Source of the DNA: Isoperla grammatica
Taxonomy: Eukaryota > Arthropoda > Insecta > Plecoptera > Perlodidae
Direction: 5' to 3'
Assembly: GCA_945910005.1 (NCBI GenBank)
Contig: OX246747.1
Span: forward strand, 5,080,274 to 5,144,273
Length of the DNA stretch: 64,000 nt
The notes below the pieces were generated by a model. It was not told the origin of the DNA, searched no databases, and worked only from the letters and a program-made list of their open reading frames with translations. Positions 11,038-21,401 of the stretch are shown here, piece by piece. The first letter of the stretch is position 1; every line of letters begins with the position of its first letter. Both the position numbers and the translations under genes were made by a program.

Positions 11038-11379
11038 ATTAAGCTTGTTTTAAAATCATGAATTTTGTTGTTGGTAGGTACTACTAAAATGCAAGTGGTC
11101 AAATCTTGAACCTTGCTCTTTTTAGTTGGTCTCCTAATTCAATATGTGAGAATTCTGTTTTTAATCCAGGTTAACGTTGTCTCGTTTCCCAAGTAGACTA
11201 GCCCTACAGTACGATAATACTCCAACTGATTGTGTTCTTATAATGACATGAAACGAGCAATCCCACACTTGTATGTTACTTTAGGCCCATGGTCTTTTGT
11301 ATGCCCTTGAGATTTATTCAGTGTCTTAAGTCTTGGAAAGTTGTAAAGGCTATGATTTAGATAGGCAATTTTAGTAGAA

Positions 11380-11690
11380 GTAGGTTTTATTTCCACAGTA
11401 CACGACAACGCATTGCGCCTGGTACACTGGCTGCATATGTCCGTCGCCATAGCGCATCTCCAAGTTCTGTACTAGTGCCCTGTAGTCCCGTTGTTCTGGT
11501 TCAGTGATGGTCTGGAGAACGTTGAGAGCATCTCCCCGCAGAGCAATAATTAGGGCGATAGCCTTCTCCATAACTCCCCACTGGTTGACCGTTGCCTTGT
11601 TGATTCTGGCATTTGTCCGCAGGTGTTCGCACTGTCCAATCACTGATTCATATGTTTCGTATTTGAAATATCGATCTTTGATTGGTTATC
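11380..11690 (-). pseudogene. Ty3/gypsy gag fragment
   Basis: The frame reads MEKAIALIIALRGDALNVLQ, then EQRDYRALVQNLEMRYGDGH and YQAQ. This is the capsid region seen in many arthropod Ty3/gypsy gag proteins. It is cut at both ends, with no protease or RT nearby. It may belong with the LTR and coiled-coil gag piece at 16715-17701, but 5 kb of other elements lies between. Confidence 0.6.
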
Positions 11691-11749
11691 GCTCACTCGT
11701 CGATGGTGTTCGAAGCCTACAGGGTTGGTTTAGTCACTTAAAATTAAAG

Positions 11750-11815
11750 TCCCCCACTGCAAATCAGTTTAATTACTGAGTGGGTAGACTCTAAATGTGA
11801 ATTTATTTATTTTTA
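11750..11815 (+). repeat. Non-LTR 3' tail with AAAT-type microsatellite
   Basis: The stretch CAAATCAGTTTAATTACTGA, then GGGTAGAC, runs into a TTTATT repeat. A similar tail occurs at 14955-15025. Paired tails of this kind are left by truncated LINE insertions. The parent element is not in the window. Confidence 0.4.
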
Positions 11816-11918
11816 TTTATTTTCAAGTATGTGCTCCACGGAGATCCGCCATCAAAAGTTGGTGGTTTCATTTTAGCTGCGCTGGAGGGTGTTGCTTCAC
11901 TTTTAAGAAATTGTATGA

Positions 11919-12003
11919 ACTAACTGAAAAGTAATTCAATTACTTCATAAAGTAACTATAACTGTAACTGAATTACTTTACAAAAGTAACTTTTACAACA
12001 CTG
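11919..12003. repeat. One end of a hAT-type MITE
   Basis: Repeated AAGTAAC and GTTACTTT-like blocks end in ACAACACTG, a hAT-like terminus. The matching left end is missing, so this is a truncated copy. Confidence 0.35.
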
Positions 12004-12159
12004 ATTTTATGGCCACGGAAGGAAAGAAATCTGAGGTGTGGCCATTTAAAACAAATGTAAATAATAGATACGAAGTAAAATTTAGCTTAGATGAATACAG
12101 TATAATATGCATTAACTAAAATAGGAACAAATGAAGAAATAAAGATAAGAGAACCAATA

Positions 12160-12400
12160 TAGAGCTGGTGCTGTGTAATGCACAACGCTTTAATTTAATT
12201 CCAGGGGTTGCCGATTCGATACCCACTACCAGTAATTCTGACTGAAGGTTTTTTTGAGGTTTTTCTCAGTCACGTAGTGAATGCCTGGATTAAGACGAAC
12301 TAACAGCCCTTGTGCATTCTTTCCCCATTTCATCATCTAAGAGGGGCATGGCATGTCCCTGGGGTGGTTTTTGTCAAAAAATTGTATTTATTAGAGACTA
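12160..12400 (+). repeat. Possible tRNA-derived SINE
   Basis: GATTCGATACC at about 12212 looks like a pol III B box, with a weaker A-box-like GAGCTGGTG about 45 bases upstream. Downstream, GAGGTTTTTCTCAG, then GTGAATGCCTGGAT, recalls the body of arthropod tRNA SINEs. No clear tail or target duplication was found. Confidence 0.35.
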
Positions 12401-12741
12401 GACATAATAGACAATTAACTACATTTAATGCAGCAAATTAAAAACATCTTTTCAGAAATATTTCACAATAATTTACATCCCTGCACCTACCAAATTGGTT
12501 TTCTGTATGCCAGTAATGAAATGCTGTCACTGTGTCCACGAAGAATGTGCAGTAATGTGTTAGTTTTCACATTATACAATTTACAAGTTTTATCGCAGCT
12601 GCCCATTGCAAGCCTGAAACATAGACAAATTAAGATGTTTACAAAATTTCACTGGTGAAAAATGCCATTCGTATAAGATAATTTAGTAACCAGTAGTATT
12701 GTACATATTGGTATCTATCTACACAATACTTGTATTGTACA

Positions 12742-13220
12742 CAGTGTTGTTAAGTAGCGCGCTACAAGTAGCGTGTTACTTTTTTCGGTAGCGAGACTGG
12801 TAGCGCGCTATATTTGAAAATGCGGTAAAGTAGCGAGTAGCAAGCTACTTTATACGAGTATTTGTAGCGAAAAATCGCCGCTACTCTATTTTTGCAATTT
12901 TGCAATACAATATAAAATATAAAACCTCTTATAGACATATATTTGTGGCTTCTAAGTTGTTGATAACATTATTTTCATAAACATAAAAATGATCATTGGT
13001 AAGAAAGCCTAAATTTTCAAGGAAATTATTAAATTGTAGGTACTCCTGGTCCTTTATAACAAATAAAAGTAGCTGTAAAGTAGCGTCACTACTTTTTTTG
13101 AGTAGCTGTACAAGTAGCGAGCTACTTACAAATTACAGTAGCTGAAAAGTTGCTTAGTTACTTTCAAAGATGCTGTAGCTGTAACAGTGCTACTTTTAAA
13201 AAGTAGCTTTAATAACACTC
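12742..13220. mobile_element. Non-autonomous hAT element with GTAGCxxGCTAC-rich body
   Basis: The left end CAGTGTT and the right end AACACTC form a short inverted pair with one mismatch. Flanks ATTGTACA (12734-12741) and ATAGTACA (13221-13228) agree at seven of eight positions, as expected of an ageing hAT target duplication. The body holds many GTAGC and GCTAC blocks in both directions, so it can fold on itself. It has no coding frame. Confidence 0.7.
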
Positions 13221-13531
13221 ATAGTACAGTGTTTTATTGGATAATAAATGATATTAGTACAATTGAGATCATATTTTACCAGTGCAATTTTGTAAATGAT
13301 GTCATTTGCAAGATTATAGTTAAATACTAATCCTAAGTACCCAAATTTAAGTATATAAATAAATATTCTACTGTATGTAGGCATACATACAAATACAATA
13401 CAACAAATAAATTAAAACTTTATTAATGGAAGTTACAAGTACATGATTGATTTAACTAATTAATTAATTAATTTGCTGAGGGCACAAGCTGTGTGTGGGA
13501 TGTAGTCCAGGTTTTCTTTATAAATTAAATC

Positions 13532-13799
13532 CTGGGCCCGGATTCACAAGAAGTTCCAAGTCTTTTTTTGGTCTTATCTCTAAGACCGGCCAACTTTGAA
13601 CCTCTTATAAAACCAGGAAAATATCTAAAAACAGATTTTAAAACATATTATTGCGATATTTATTATATCCTTGTTCTCACCGGAAATAAGTAACTTTTTG
13701 TGTGACCCGGGTCTGGCTTTACAAGATGTTCAAAAGTTATGCCGGTCTTAGAGATAAGACCAAAATAGGACTTAGGACCTTTTGTGAGTCCGGGCCCAG
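13532..13799. mobile_element. Snapback MITE with about 68-bp inverted arms
   Basis: Arms at 13532-13603 and 13727-13799 are inverted copies that begin CTGGGCCCGGATTCACAA and both carry GGTCTTATCTCTAAGACCGG or its complement. The spacer is about 125 bp. I see no clear target duplication. Similar GGGCCCGGATTCAC elements are common in invertebrate genomes (recalled). Confidence 0.7.
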
Positions 13800-14341
13800 A
13801 TATTTGAAAGGAAACATTAACAAATCAAATCAAAAATTACTTTTATTTGTCATCATTATCCTTACAATGCATCTGTATGTCAGGTATAAAAAGATGAAAT
13901 ACTGCCATAAGTAATGTAGAAGTATATTTGACATAATGATATAAGCATTTTCGCATCTATCATATTATCATTTTGACAATGGTGGCCATTCGGTAAGCCA
14001 GTTTGATCTGAATTGCAGTCCTTCAAAACCTCACTTATTTTCGAATCAATAATGTTATTTTTACTCAAAATGAATGCTTCAAAACAACGTGTAAGGTACA
14101 TCTAATTCAATGCTGAACTTTTTTTATCTAGTAATGTAAGTAAGTAAATCAAACTCATGCTCATGCTTGTACAGCTGTGGGTGTTATCTCGTTATCAACC
14201 AAATCTGGGGTGAGGGACAGTGATTTATTATTTGACAAATAACTTAATCCTTATACATAGTCTTTTTCAGATGTAGATCTGCATCCCACCAACTAGAATG
14301 GTGAAAAGTACGTGCAAAGAGCTTTCAAATGCAAAACTCTC
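13800..14341. other. AT-rich stretch, nothing recognised
   Basis: I see only short chance frames and no repeat boundary here. It precedes the 3' end of a two-exon candidate gene on the minus strand and may be its downstream flank. Confidence 0.4.
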
Positions 14342-15326
14342 CTACATGTAGTCAATAGTAGTATAAACACCAATTCGCAGGTGGAAAACATACCCTTCTA
14401 GGCCATCCTCAGCAATTTTTGATATAGACAACAAATGGTGTTGTTTGGCTTTAATTCGAAAAGCTAAAGTTCGGTACACTCTCATCTTGTATCTGAGCCT
14501 ATTCAAGGCAGTAATGAGTCGTGGTATTGCATCTGATGGGTAAAATTCCAAAAATTGATTGCCACGAGTCATTTTCGTTAGCAGCCAGGGTATGTGGGTC
14601 CTGAAACAGTAAATAGATTGTGAGATCAGTTTACTTTGTTATAGGAATTGAAAATAAAACTAACAATGGTTTTGCATGTATTGCCATCCTTTCAAAAATA
14701 CTTTTTGTGGGTCAATTTTTTTAAAATGGAAAATCAAAATTAATTTGTTGAAAACGACAAGAGATAGTTTAGCATGTTGCTTGTATTTCTTAAATTATGG
14801 ATGGACAACAGAACATATATTATTGTTTTATTATTTTTCTTGTTCTTGATTTTTATTTTATATAGGCTAGTTAAGTAGTTTGTTTTGCTTGTGTTGTTAT
14901 TGTTATTCATGATTTCATTATTATGATTGTTTGCATATCCTTATAGTTTTATTAAGGTCCTCCTTTGTAAATCAGTTTTTATAACTGAATAGGATAGACA
15001 TTGAATAAATAAATAAAATATTGATTTCATTGGTTTAGTTTACTAAGTGTACTTGTGTGCTTTTTATAACATGCACATGTTTGTAATACAGAAAGCTTAA
15101 TAAATGAAATAAATGAGAAACTTGCATCTGAATCTGCTATGCAAAATTCATTGGTACTTTGGAATATGTATCCATATTTTGTCTAGCTAATTCCTTAAGG
15201 ATGTGAGCTACTGCAACTACATATACCCCAATTATTAATTTGAAATCACTTACGTTTCTTTCAATTCCGGGAATCCGAGCTCGATAACAGCAGGCTCACC
15301 AAATAAAATGTATTCAAATCTTAAAC
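14342..15326 (-). CDS. Two exons of an unrecognised spliced gene
   Basis: An upstream exon (15326-15254) follows CCAATTTAG, encodes LRFEYILFGEPAVIELGFPE and ends before GTAAGTG. The terminal exon (14600-14342) follows TTACTGTTTCAG and encodes THIPWLLTKMTRGNQFLEF, then DAIPRLITALNRLRYKM and a stop after TIDYM. Both have good splice signals and no internal stops, and the protein looks globular. I do not recognise the family. It might be a host gene or part of an intron-bearing transposon. A LINE tail at 14955-15025 sits in the intron. Confidence 0.4.
14955..15025 (+). repeat. Non-LTR 3' tail with AAAT repeat
   Basis: GTAAATCAGTTTTTATAACTGA, split here by one extra T relative to the copy at 11750, is followed by GGATAGAC and an (AAAT)n tail. 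It is a second copy of the same LINE-type 3' end. Confidence 0.4.
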
Positions 15327-15485
15327 CTAAATTGGAGAGACATGGATAACTTCAATTAAGACATAAATAGATAGCATAATATTAATTTGCATAAACGTTC
15401 ATATACATTGCTTGCTCTAATTGTATAGAAGAGAGATGAAGCAAAGAAAATCAAATCGTATAAAGCTAAACTGGAACAAATTATC

Positions 15486-15927
15486 CGCCCTCCTATTGGC
15501 CCCTTTCCTCCAAACAGCCCCCCTGCCCAGGGACTGCTACCTTATCGTGGTGGGCAGGTTTGCGTGCTTTTGTGATCCCGACAGCTATGCCGGCGGAAGC
15601 GTATGCTTCTGGTAGGGCCACCCTAGCCGGACTGGTCGAGGAGGAGAAGTCAGACGAAGTGCAGTCCACACCCCAATCCCCTTTCCTCCCCTTTCCCTTT
15701 TCCACCCCGCCCTCCTATTGGTCCCTTTCCTCCAAACAGCCCCCTATTTCATCTTCATATATCACCCACCCATTGTCTCGATTAGCCTCGTTGCAAAAAT
15801 ATGATACGTTAAGCCCAAATAATAATTAAATCCAAACAGCCCCCTATTTCATCTTCATATATCACCCACTCATTGTCTCGATTAGCCTCGTTGCAAAAAT
15901 ATGAGACGTTAAGCCCAAATATCAATC
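15486..15927 (+). repeat. SINE-like element: head A plus duplicated tail
   Basis: Head A starts at about 15522 (CCTGCCCAGGGACTGCTACC, then GTGGGCAGG). The common tail follows, ending GTTGCAAAAATATGA, then ACGTTAAGCCCAAAT. The tail is present a second time (15830-15927), and part of it also precedes the head. No reading frame is conserved. Copies of the family recur at least eight times in this window. Confidence 0.75.
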
Positions 15928-16145
15928 ATATAACAATGTAAATTGTAATTTTTAATGACAATAGGTAAATCTTAATATTTTATTTAATTGTGTACGTCAC
16001 TACGATGGGTGAGGCAACCCCATTCAGTCATACCGGTACTTGAATGACAGCAGAACAGCTGTCAAAATATTTTACTGACCTGATGCATCGACAATCTTTT
16101 AACTGTAAACGTCTTACAGTGATTTTTTGATATAGTTTTTGTATG
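15928..16145. other. Short AT-rich spacer
   Basis: I see no gene here. It separates the SINE-like copy from the MITE that starts at 16146. Confidence 0.4.
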
Positions 16146-16678
16146 TATAGTTCGTCCAACGAGACTTGATGGATTTCGGCATATTCGCCGACTCAGCGGG
16201 AACATGTAAGCTGCGTGTCACCAATCATGAAGCTTTGTATTTTAAAATACCACCCTCACCGACTGCCGTCAGTGTTGCCAGGCTGTCGTTTCTTTGCGAA
16301 CCTCTTTCCAAACCAAATGAAGCGAAATTATTTAATATGGTGACATGGTGTTAGTGATTTTACCTGGGCTTGCCGCCTTACCTTCGCTTTTGTCCACCCA
16401 TATTGTGTTTGGATCTCCTGTGCTCGTGGCGCCGAAGAGTTAGAGTAATAATGGGGAATGTTTCCACTACTTCGACTAATCTCTTCTTGTCATCGACTTC
16501 AACGACTTTTTCCCAGAAAGCATTAAAGCTTTCCCAGAACTTATGTTGCACCTTGGCAACACAGGCCAAGCGGCTTTTGGAACAGAGGAAGATACTCCTT
16601 TCAAAATGTGTGAAGAAATCTGGTCTTTTGTCCCTTTGAGGAAAACGAAATCCATCAAGTCTCGTTGGACGAACTATA
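16146..16678. mobile_element. MITE with 33-bp perfect inverted ends (TA-type)
   Basis: Bases 16146-16178 and 16646-16678 are perfect inverted copies beginning TATAGTTCGTCCAACGAG. The outermost TA on each side is compatible with a TA target duplication, as in Tc1/mariner-type elements. Internal frames are short and look like chance. The element lies just beyond a Ty3 gag fragment and may have truncated it. Confidence 0.75.
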
Positions 16679-16714
16679 CCGTATACTGTAACGTTTTAAC
16701 ACTGCTTTTTAGCC

Positions 16715-17062
16715 TTAGATTTTGTGTTCGGTTGCCCCGTGTTGTTGTTCAACAGCACGTGTTTCCTCTAGCTGTTGCAGCTCCTCCCGCAGACTAGCTA
16801 TCTGTGCTAATACGTCGGCCTTGAATTGATCAACGTCCTCCCGCATGTCACTAATTGTATTCATTATTTTACCCTCTATTTCTTCTGTTACACTCTCAAT
16901 ACACCGTTTCATTTCATCATGACTTTTCTTCATCTCTTCTTTCGCCTCTTCTTGCCCCCTCCGTGACTCTTCCAGTCCTTTTTTTATCTCTTCTTTCGCC
17001 TCTTGCCTTTTCTGTGACTCTTCCTGTCCTTTCTTCGTCTCTTCTTTCATGCCTGCCATCAA
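16715..17062 (-). pseudogene. Coiled-coil N-terminal part of a Ty3/gypsy gag
   Basis: The 115-residue frame is a highly charged coiled coil with KEEIKKGLEESRRGQEEAKE and then MREDVDQFKADVLAQIASL. Arthropod Ty3/gypsy gag proteins often start this way. It lies 3' of an LTR and primer-binding site at 17370-17701 on the same strand, with a SINE-like tail inserted between. The rest of gag and all of pol are absent, and a MITE begins 37 bases downstream. Confidence 0.55.
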
Positions 17063-17092
17063 CTCTTAACAGCTGTTGGATTTAGGCTGCCA

Positions 17093-17240
17093 TCCCTTTT
17101 CCCCTTTCCTCACGCGCTCTCCTACTTGCCCCTTTCCTCCAAAGAGCCCCTAATTTCATCGTCATTATCACCCACTCATCGTCTTGATTAGCCAAGTTGC
17201 ATAAATATAAGACGTTAAGCCCAAATATCAATCAATCAAT
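17093..17240 (+). repeat. SINE-like tail inserted in a Ty3 leader
   Basis: It contains CCCCTTTCCTCCAAAGAGCC, then the family tail AAATATAAGACGTTAAGCCC and an (ATCA)n end. It has no head and is a 5'-truncated copy. It lies between the Ty3 primer-binding site and gag. Confidence 0.65.
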
Positions 17241-17369
17241 CATGGTTTTTCTCTGAGCTCTAGTTTGTACGGCCATACACTAACCACTAGTCAAGAAAAT
17301 TCTACGTACACACACACGAGCAGTTACCGTATTCGTGCACCGGTTTACGCGCCTCCGTTGATTGTAATA

Positions 17370-17387
17370 TCCCACTTCTGACACCAA
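17370..17387 (-). other. Primer-binding site of the Ty3 element
   Basis: Directly after the LTR on the minus strand comes TTGGTGTCAGAAGTGGGA. Its TGG start is complementary to a tRNA CCA end, and it matches the leader that many Ty3/gypsy elements use to start minus-strand DNA synthesis. Confidence 0.65.
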
Positions 17388-17701
17388 TGTTACGGTTGCT
17401 TCATGCACACCGTGTGGAATCTCAAATCATGTACTTTAAAGCGCAATAAACTCGGAAATACTAACATGCAAACTCACCGGCCTTCACATCTGCTGTCACT
17501 TTTCCCAGCCCCCAACACCAACTGACGTTTCCAAGGACAACCAAACCAAACAATGTTCTCTGGCATCACAGCCTTCTCAGGCGAACCACAACAAACCAAG
17601 GTCTACTTGATTGCCGCCTAGTGGCTAGTCGTAGAATGATCAAGTAGACCTTGCAACAAACAACAACACAACAACAACAACAGCGACTTATCTTCGTAAC
17701 A
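17388..17701 (-). mobile_element. 5' LTR of a truncated Ty3/gypsy element
   Basis: Read on the minus strand, the 314-bp segment starts TGTTACG and ends CGTAACA, a 7-bp inverted pair with TG and CA ends. The primer-binding site follows immediately and gag lies beyond it. A 57-bp foldback element (17597-17653) with its own target duplication has inserted into it, so the true LTR is about 250 bp. No second LTR was found in the window. Confidence 0.7.
17597..17653. mobile_element. 57-bp foldback element, copy 1
   Basis: The element has 15-bp perfect inverted ends (CAAGGTCTACTTGAT and complement) around a 27-base centre. It is flanked by CAACAAAC on both sides (17589-17596 and 17654-17661), an 8-bp target duplication. 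It lies inside a Ty3 LTR. It is far shorter than a normal MITE. Confidence 0.75.
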
Positions 17702-18228
17702 ATAGTATAAATTGCACATTGAAAGAAATGAGAGATACATACAAAAATAAAATGAAGTGTACAACAGTACAACACAGGGTTGATAAAAAAAGACACTTTT
17801 TTTTTATTTCGACCAAAAAGACCGGTCAAAAGTGGTTTAAACCACTTGAAAGTGGCTAAAATGAAGAATATGTGTCGAATATCTACGAAAAAGGACTGAA
17901 AATAAATCCAGGACATTTATGTTGATTCCATTGCATTCATTAGGCATATATTTATCAAACTCGGCATTGTAAAGTAGGCATAAAAGATGAAAAAATATCA
18001 TTGATTGTGTTGGTATGGTAGATCTGCTTATTCCACAACTACAACTTGAATGCCAAATGAAGTACCTATTATTAAGGTGAAATTAATATGGTTTCTATTT
18101 TAAACTGTCTGCACTAGTACCTACATCCGAACAATGAATGAATGAACCTGAATGCGCATCCTTCTAGTTCTTCTAATACAGTAGGCCGTTTTTACTTTCT
18201 TTTTTTTTACTTTGATAGTCATTGTCAA
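17702..18228. other. AT-rich stretch, nothing recognised
   Basis: The opening of this stretch was presumably the flank into which the Ty3 element inserted. No frame or repeat is convincing. Confidence 0.4.
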
Positions 18229-18546
18229 TGGGGCTTTGCACTGCCACATTCTCCCACTCGCAGCGCCAGCGTAGTGCCAGCCCTCAGACAAGGTCTACTT
18301 GATCTCCGCATAGCTTAGCCATGAAAAAAGGGCTGATTTACCCATCCAGGAGGCTCTGGACTTGAGCTCGAACTATGGTGGCGCTACTTTCTATTCCAAT
18401 GTCTTTGGCAAAATGCTGCCATCACAGCCTGCTGGATGGGTCAAGTAGACCTTGTCCGCGCTGATTTACCCATCCAGCAGGTCATGGATTTGGGCTTGGA
18501 CGGTGGTGGCGCATTCTACGTCAAGCTTTGCGTGCAAAGCCCCATT
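18229..18546. mobile_element. Foldback element with outer AATGGGGCTTTGCAC ends
   Basis: The outer ends AATGGGGCTTTGCAC and complement are a 15-bp perfect inverted pair. Inside lie the copy-2 foldback element (18289-18454) and two direct copies of CTGATTTACCCATCCAG followed by similar sequence (18333 and 18463). The nesting could be a partial duplication of one element. No target duplication is evident. Confidence 0.5.
18289..18454. mobile_element. 166-bp foldback element, copy 2
   Basis: It starts CAAGGTCTACTTGATCTCCG and ends TCAAGTAGACCTTG, the same ends as the 57-bp and 52-bp copies at 17597 and 33942. I see no matching flanks, so this longer form may be a rearranged or parental copy. Confidence 0.55.
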
Positions 18547-20202
18547 CAACGTTATGAGACTTGCAATAAATAATTAAGCGAGCGAAGCGAGCGTCTCCAC
18601 TTGACTCTTATGGCAGTCGTTTTTTTATTTTTTTTTTTATGTAATTCGATAGCGGTCGGACAGATTGTCGGATCGAGTTGAAATTTGAACCATCCACAAG
18701 CTTTGATGTGGATTGAATGCCATAAGTTTTGTGGACAAATCGGTCAATTAAGTTACTGCAAAATATAATTCTGAAACAAAATAGCAGCAAAATGTGAGAT
18801 GGCTATATTTTAGTTAATGTTTGTCCGGTCACGAATATGTTAATTTTATTGGAATCTGATAAGTATTGGTAACGTTACACACAAAATGCTCGAAAATATG
18901 GCAACGACCCAGGCTTTTGGGCGTTGGTTTATCGACTGAATTTACTTGTTTTATTACTTAGTTAGATGTTAATCAATTAATTAATTAATTAATTAATAGA
19001 TTTCTTACTATTTCGCCTCCACCACGACATTATGGGTTGTCGAGCCCAGATAGAATTTAGAGCAATTTAATATAACTACTCACTAGCATAGCCAAGAGGT
19101 ATGTTCACTTTAGAATAGTAATTTCAAGTTCTTATAATTGGATGTAAAGAAGATGGTTAACATGACACGACACTTTAGAGTTATAAATGTTTATTTGCCA
19201 TTTAGATAGGTTTTAGATACAGGTCGAGGTCTTTACATAGACTTAAAGAATGAACCTTGTAAAGCCTCGATCATGGTTGAAGATGAAGCGCTTTGAAAAG
19301 GTTTTATATTTAACACTTTTTAACACCGTGTTCAGGCAAAAAGACAACCATTGTTTATTACGCAAACACAGCAAATCGAGTGCGTGTTATTGTTCTGACT
19401 GGTGTATGCGTGGGTTAACGTAAATTTTGTCTTACCGTTGTCTCCATTTTAAAACAAATACAGAAGTGGATAACTCGTGATTCAGACCGCTGCTGGGCTG
19501 TGAAGTCCCCGCTTCCTGGACCCCTCTAGCGTCTTCCTCAGGACCACCCTCTTCTCGGTACTCGCCCCCACACACACAAACAACGCACTACGTCGACCCC
19601 TCGATGTGTCTCGTCTCGTGTCCTGGATTGATCTCCCTTCCCGTCTCGTCTCCGAGTTACTCGCATCGCCGTTTATTATTGCTGAATTACGGTTTTCGCG
19701 CTGTGTACAAGAGTAACCTATATCGTTGTCTCTCTCACTCATGCTGAGTGTGCTCGCGAAGCCTGGGAAACATGGAACGTAACTTGACGATGACGACTTC
19801 GTGTCCGGTCGTCTTTGCGTGTGTAGCTTGACTGAAGATTATAAATCTTGTCCACTGTACTGGCCCAAACACGAATAACCAATATTCATGACAATATTAT
19901 AGTACATTTTCGACCGGTCACGAATATGCTATTGTATTGCAATCTAAACATATTAATAACACAGGATGGTAATTGTACTGTATTACTTTTAAAACTTACT
20001 GTGAATAAAAACATAAAATAGAAAACAACGAGAGAGTGACGTCGGAGGCACACAAAACACAATCACACTCACTGCCACACAACAATGACTTAAACAATGC
20101 GCGCCGGCGCCCTCTATAGACAATACATATAGTTGGTCGGGTCGGTAAAACAGATAACAATAATTAACATCATGATATGTTTGCAAATATGAGTGTAAAC
20201 AT
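18547..20202 (-). other. Unassigned flank, probably including a BEL/Pao 3' LTR
   Basis: A likely 3' LTR of the degraded BEL/Pao element at 20290-20440 starts at about 20203 on the minus strand (TGTTTACACTC) after the purine tract AAGGTGGGGGGCA. I cannot fix where it ends. Similar 50-base blocks with GGTCACGAATATG occur at about 18827 and 19915. A frame beginning MSERDNDIGYSCTQRENRN (19742-19482) is open but unrecognised. Confidence 0.35.
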
Positions 20203-20440
20203 GCCCCCCACCTTGACATGACTCAGAATGTCGACACAAAGAACAGTGTTGTTAGAAATTAAACATAATTTCACCATTGGCCTCTAGCTAGAAGATGTCC
20301 TTTTCAGTCTTAAGTGTAACCACTTGCACCTTGCCGTCACTACCTGGATGACACTCGAGTACTCGCCCAAGACTCCAGGTTGCTGGAACAGTGTTGTCTT
20401 CCTTGATGATAACAAGACCATTGACTTAAATATCTGTGTG
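20203..20440 (-). pseudogene. BEL/Pao integrase C-terminal fragment and polypurine tract
   Basis: The minus strand encodes NGLVIIKEDNTVPATWSLGR and then VLECHPGSDGKVQVV. This is the DUF5641-like end of BEL/Pao polyproteins and is comparable to the end of the intact element at 25526. A stop and then GGTGGGGGGCA before TGTTTACACTC mark the polypurine tract and the start of the 3' LTR. The rest of pol is missing, replaced by a LINE fragment just upstream. Confidence 0.6.
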
Positions 20441-20589
20441 CGTCGACCTTTACCTGGACCACTTGGACCTCGTTTGTAGTTGAGAGTTCTTAAGGTGGCC
20501 CCACCATGAGGAGTCCATCTGCATTAATGAACGGAGTCAATTGTTTTGTTACTCTTGGCCGTGATTTTCGTTTTCACACAATGTACCTG

Positions 20590-21401
20590 TTTTTAATGAG
20601 TGATTGAAGATTGCTGTGAGGGGAACGGACAACGCGATTCGGCAGTGTTTTAGTGCTTTTATTGGTAAAGAGTCAGGACCCGGGGATTTGTTGTTCTCAA
20701 GACCCTTGAGGCATTCTTGTACTTCATGTCTGGAGATTGTGAAGCTTGAGAGAGTTTCGTTACCGTATTGTGGGGCGCCAGGTAAAGGTGGGGTTTCTGT
20801 GGATATGGGCTGAAACGTCGACAGAAAGTAATCAGAGAACAACTGACAACAGGTGTCGATGCTGGTCGCTTTCGTCCCATTGTGTTGTACTTCGATGGGT
20901 ATTCTTCTGGTCTTCGTCTTGCGCCTGATATATCCCCAAGTACGGTTGGGATTCGTTGACATGCTCATGTTTGGTTTTAAGAAGTTTCTTGAAAGTTGAT
21001 CGCTTATATTGAAACTCGACTCTGTTGTGCTCTTGTCCTGTTCGTTTCCTTCGCCTAAAAGCACGATTTTTATCATTTAGCGAGTAAATAACCTCGTGGT
21101 CGAACCACGCAGGATATTTCATAACATTTATTTTGACTTCAGGGACCGTGTCATTGATAGCCTTATTTAGTAAATCGTAGAATATGTCACACTTTTTATT
21201 TACATCATCAGTAGCATTTAATTGATCCCACGAGCAGTTCAGTAATGATTTATTAAGTTTATTTAAATCAACTTTGTTCCAGTTTAATTTTGTTTGTATT
21301 TTCGGCCTGTATGTGTTGTTATTAGATTTGGGTTGGATTGTACGATACAGTCGCTGGCTAGAGCTGGATCGAGTAGGTTCTCCAAGTGAGTGTATCTTCA
21401 A
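20590..21401 (-). pseudogene. Non-LTR retrotransposon fragment (Jockey/CR1-like)
   Basis: Two overlapping minus-strand frames together give the linker and early RT of a LINE. One holds VMKYPAWFDHEVIYSLNDKN and RAFRRRKRT. The other holds RNFLKPNMSMS, FSDYFLSTFQ and then LKGLENNKSPGPDSLPIKAL. A frameshift near 20830-21000 separates them. The fragment stops before the RT active site, where BEL/Pao-type sequence begins. Confidence 0.65.
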
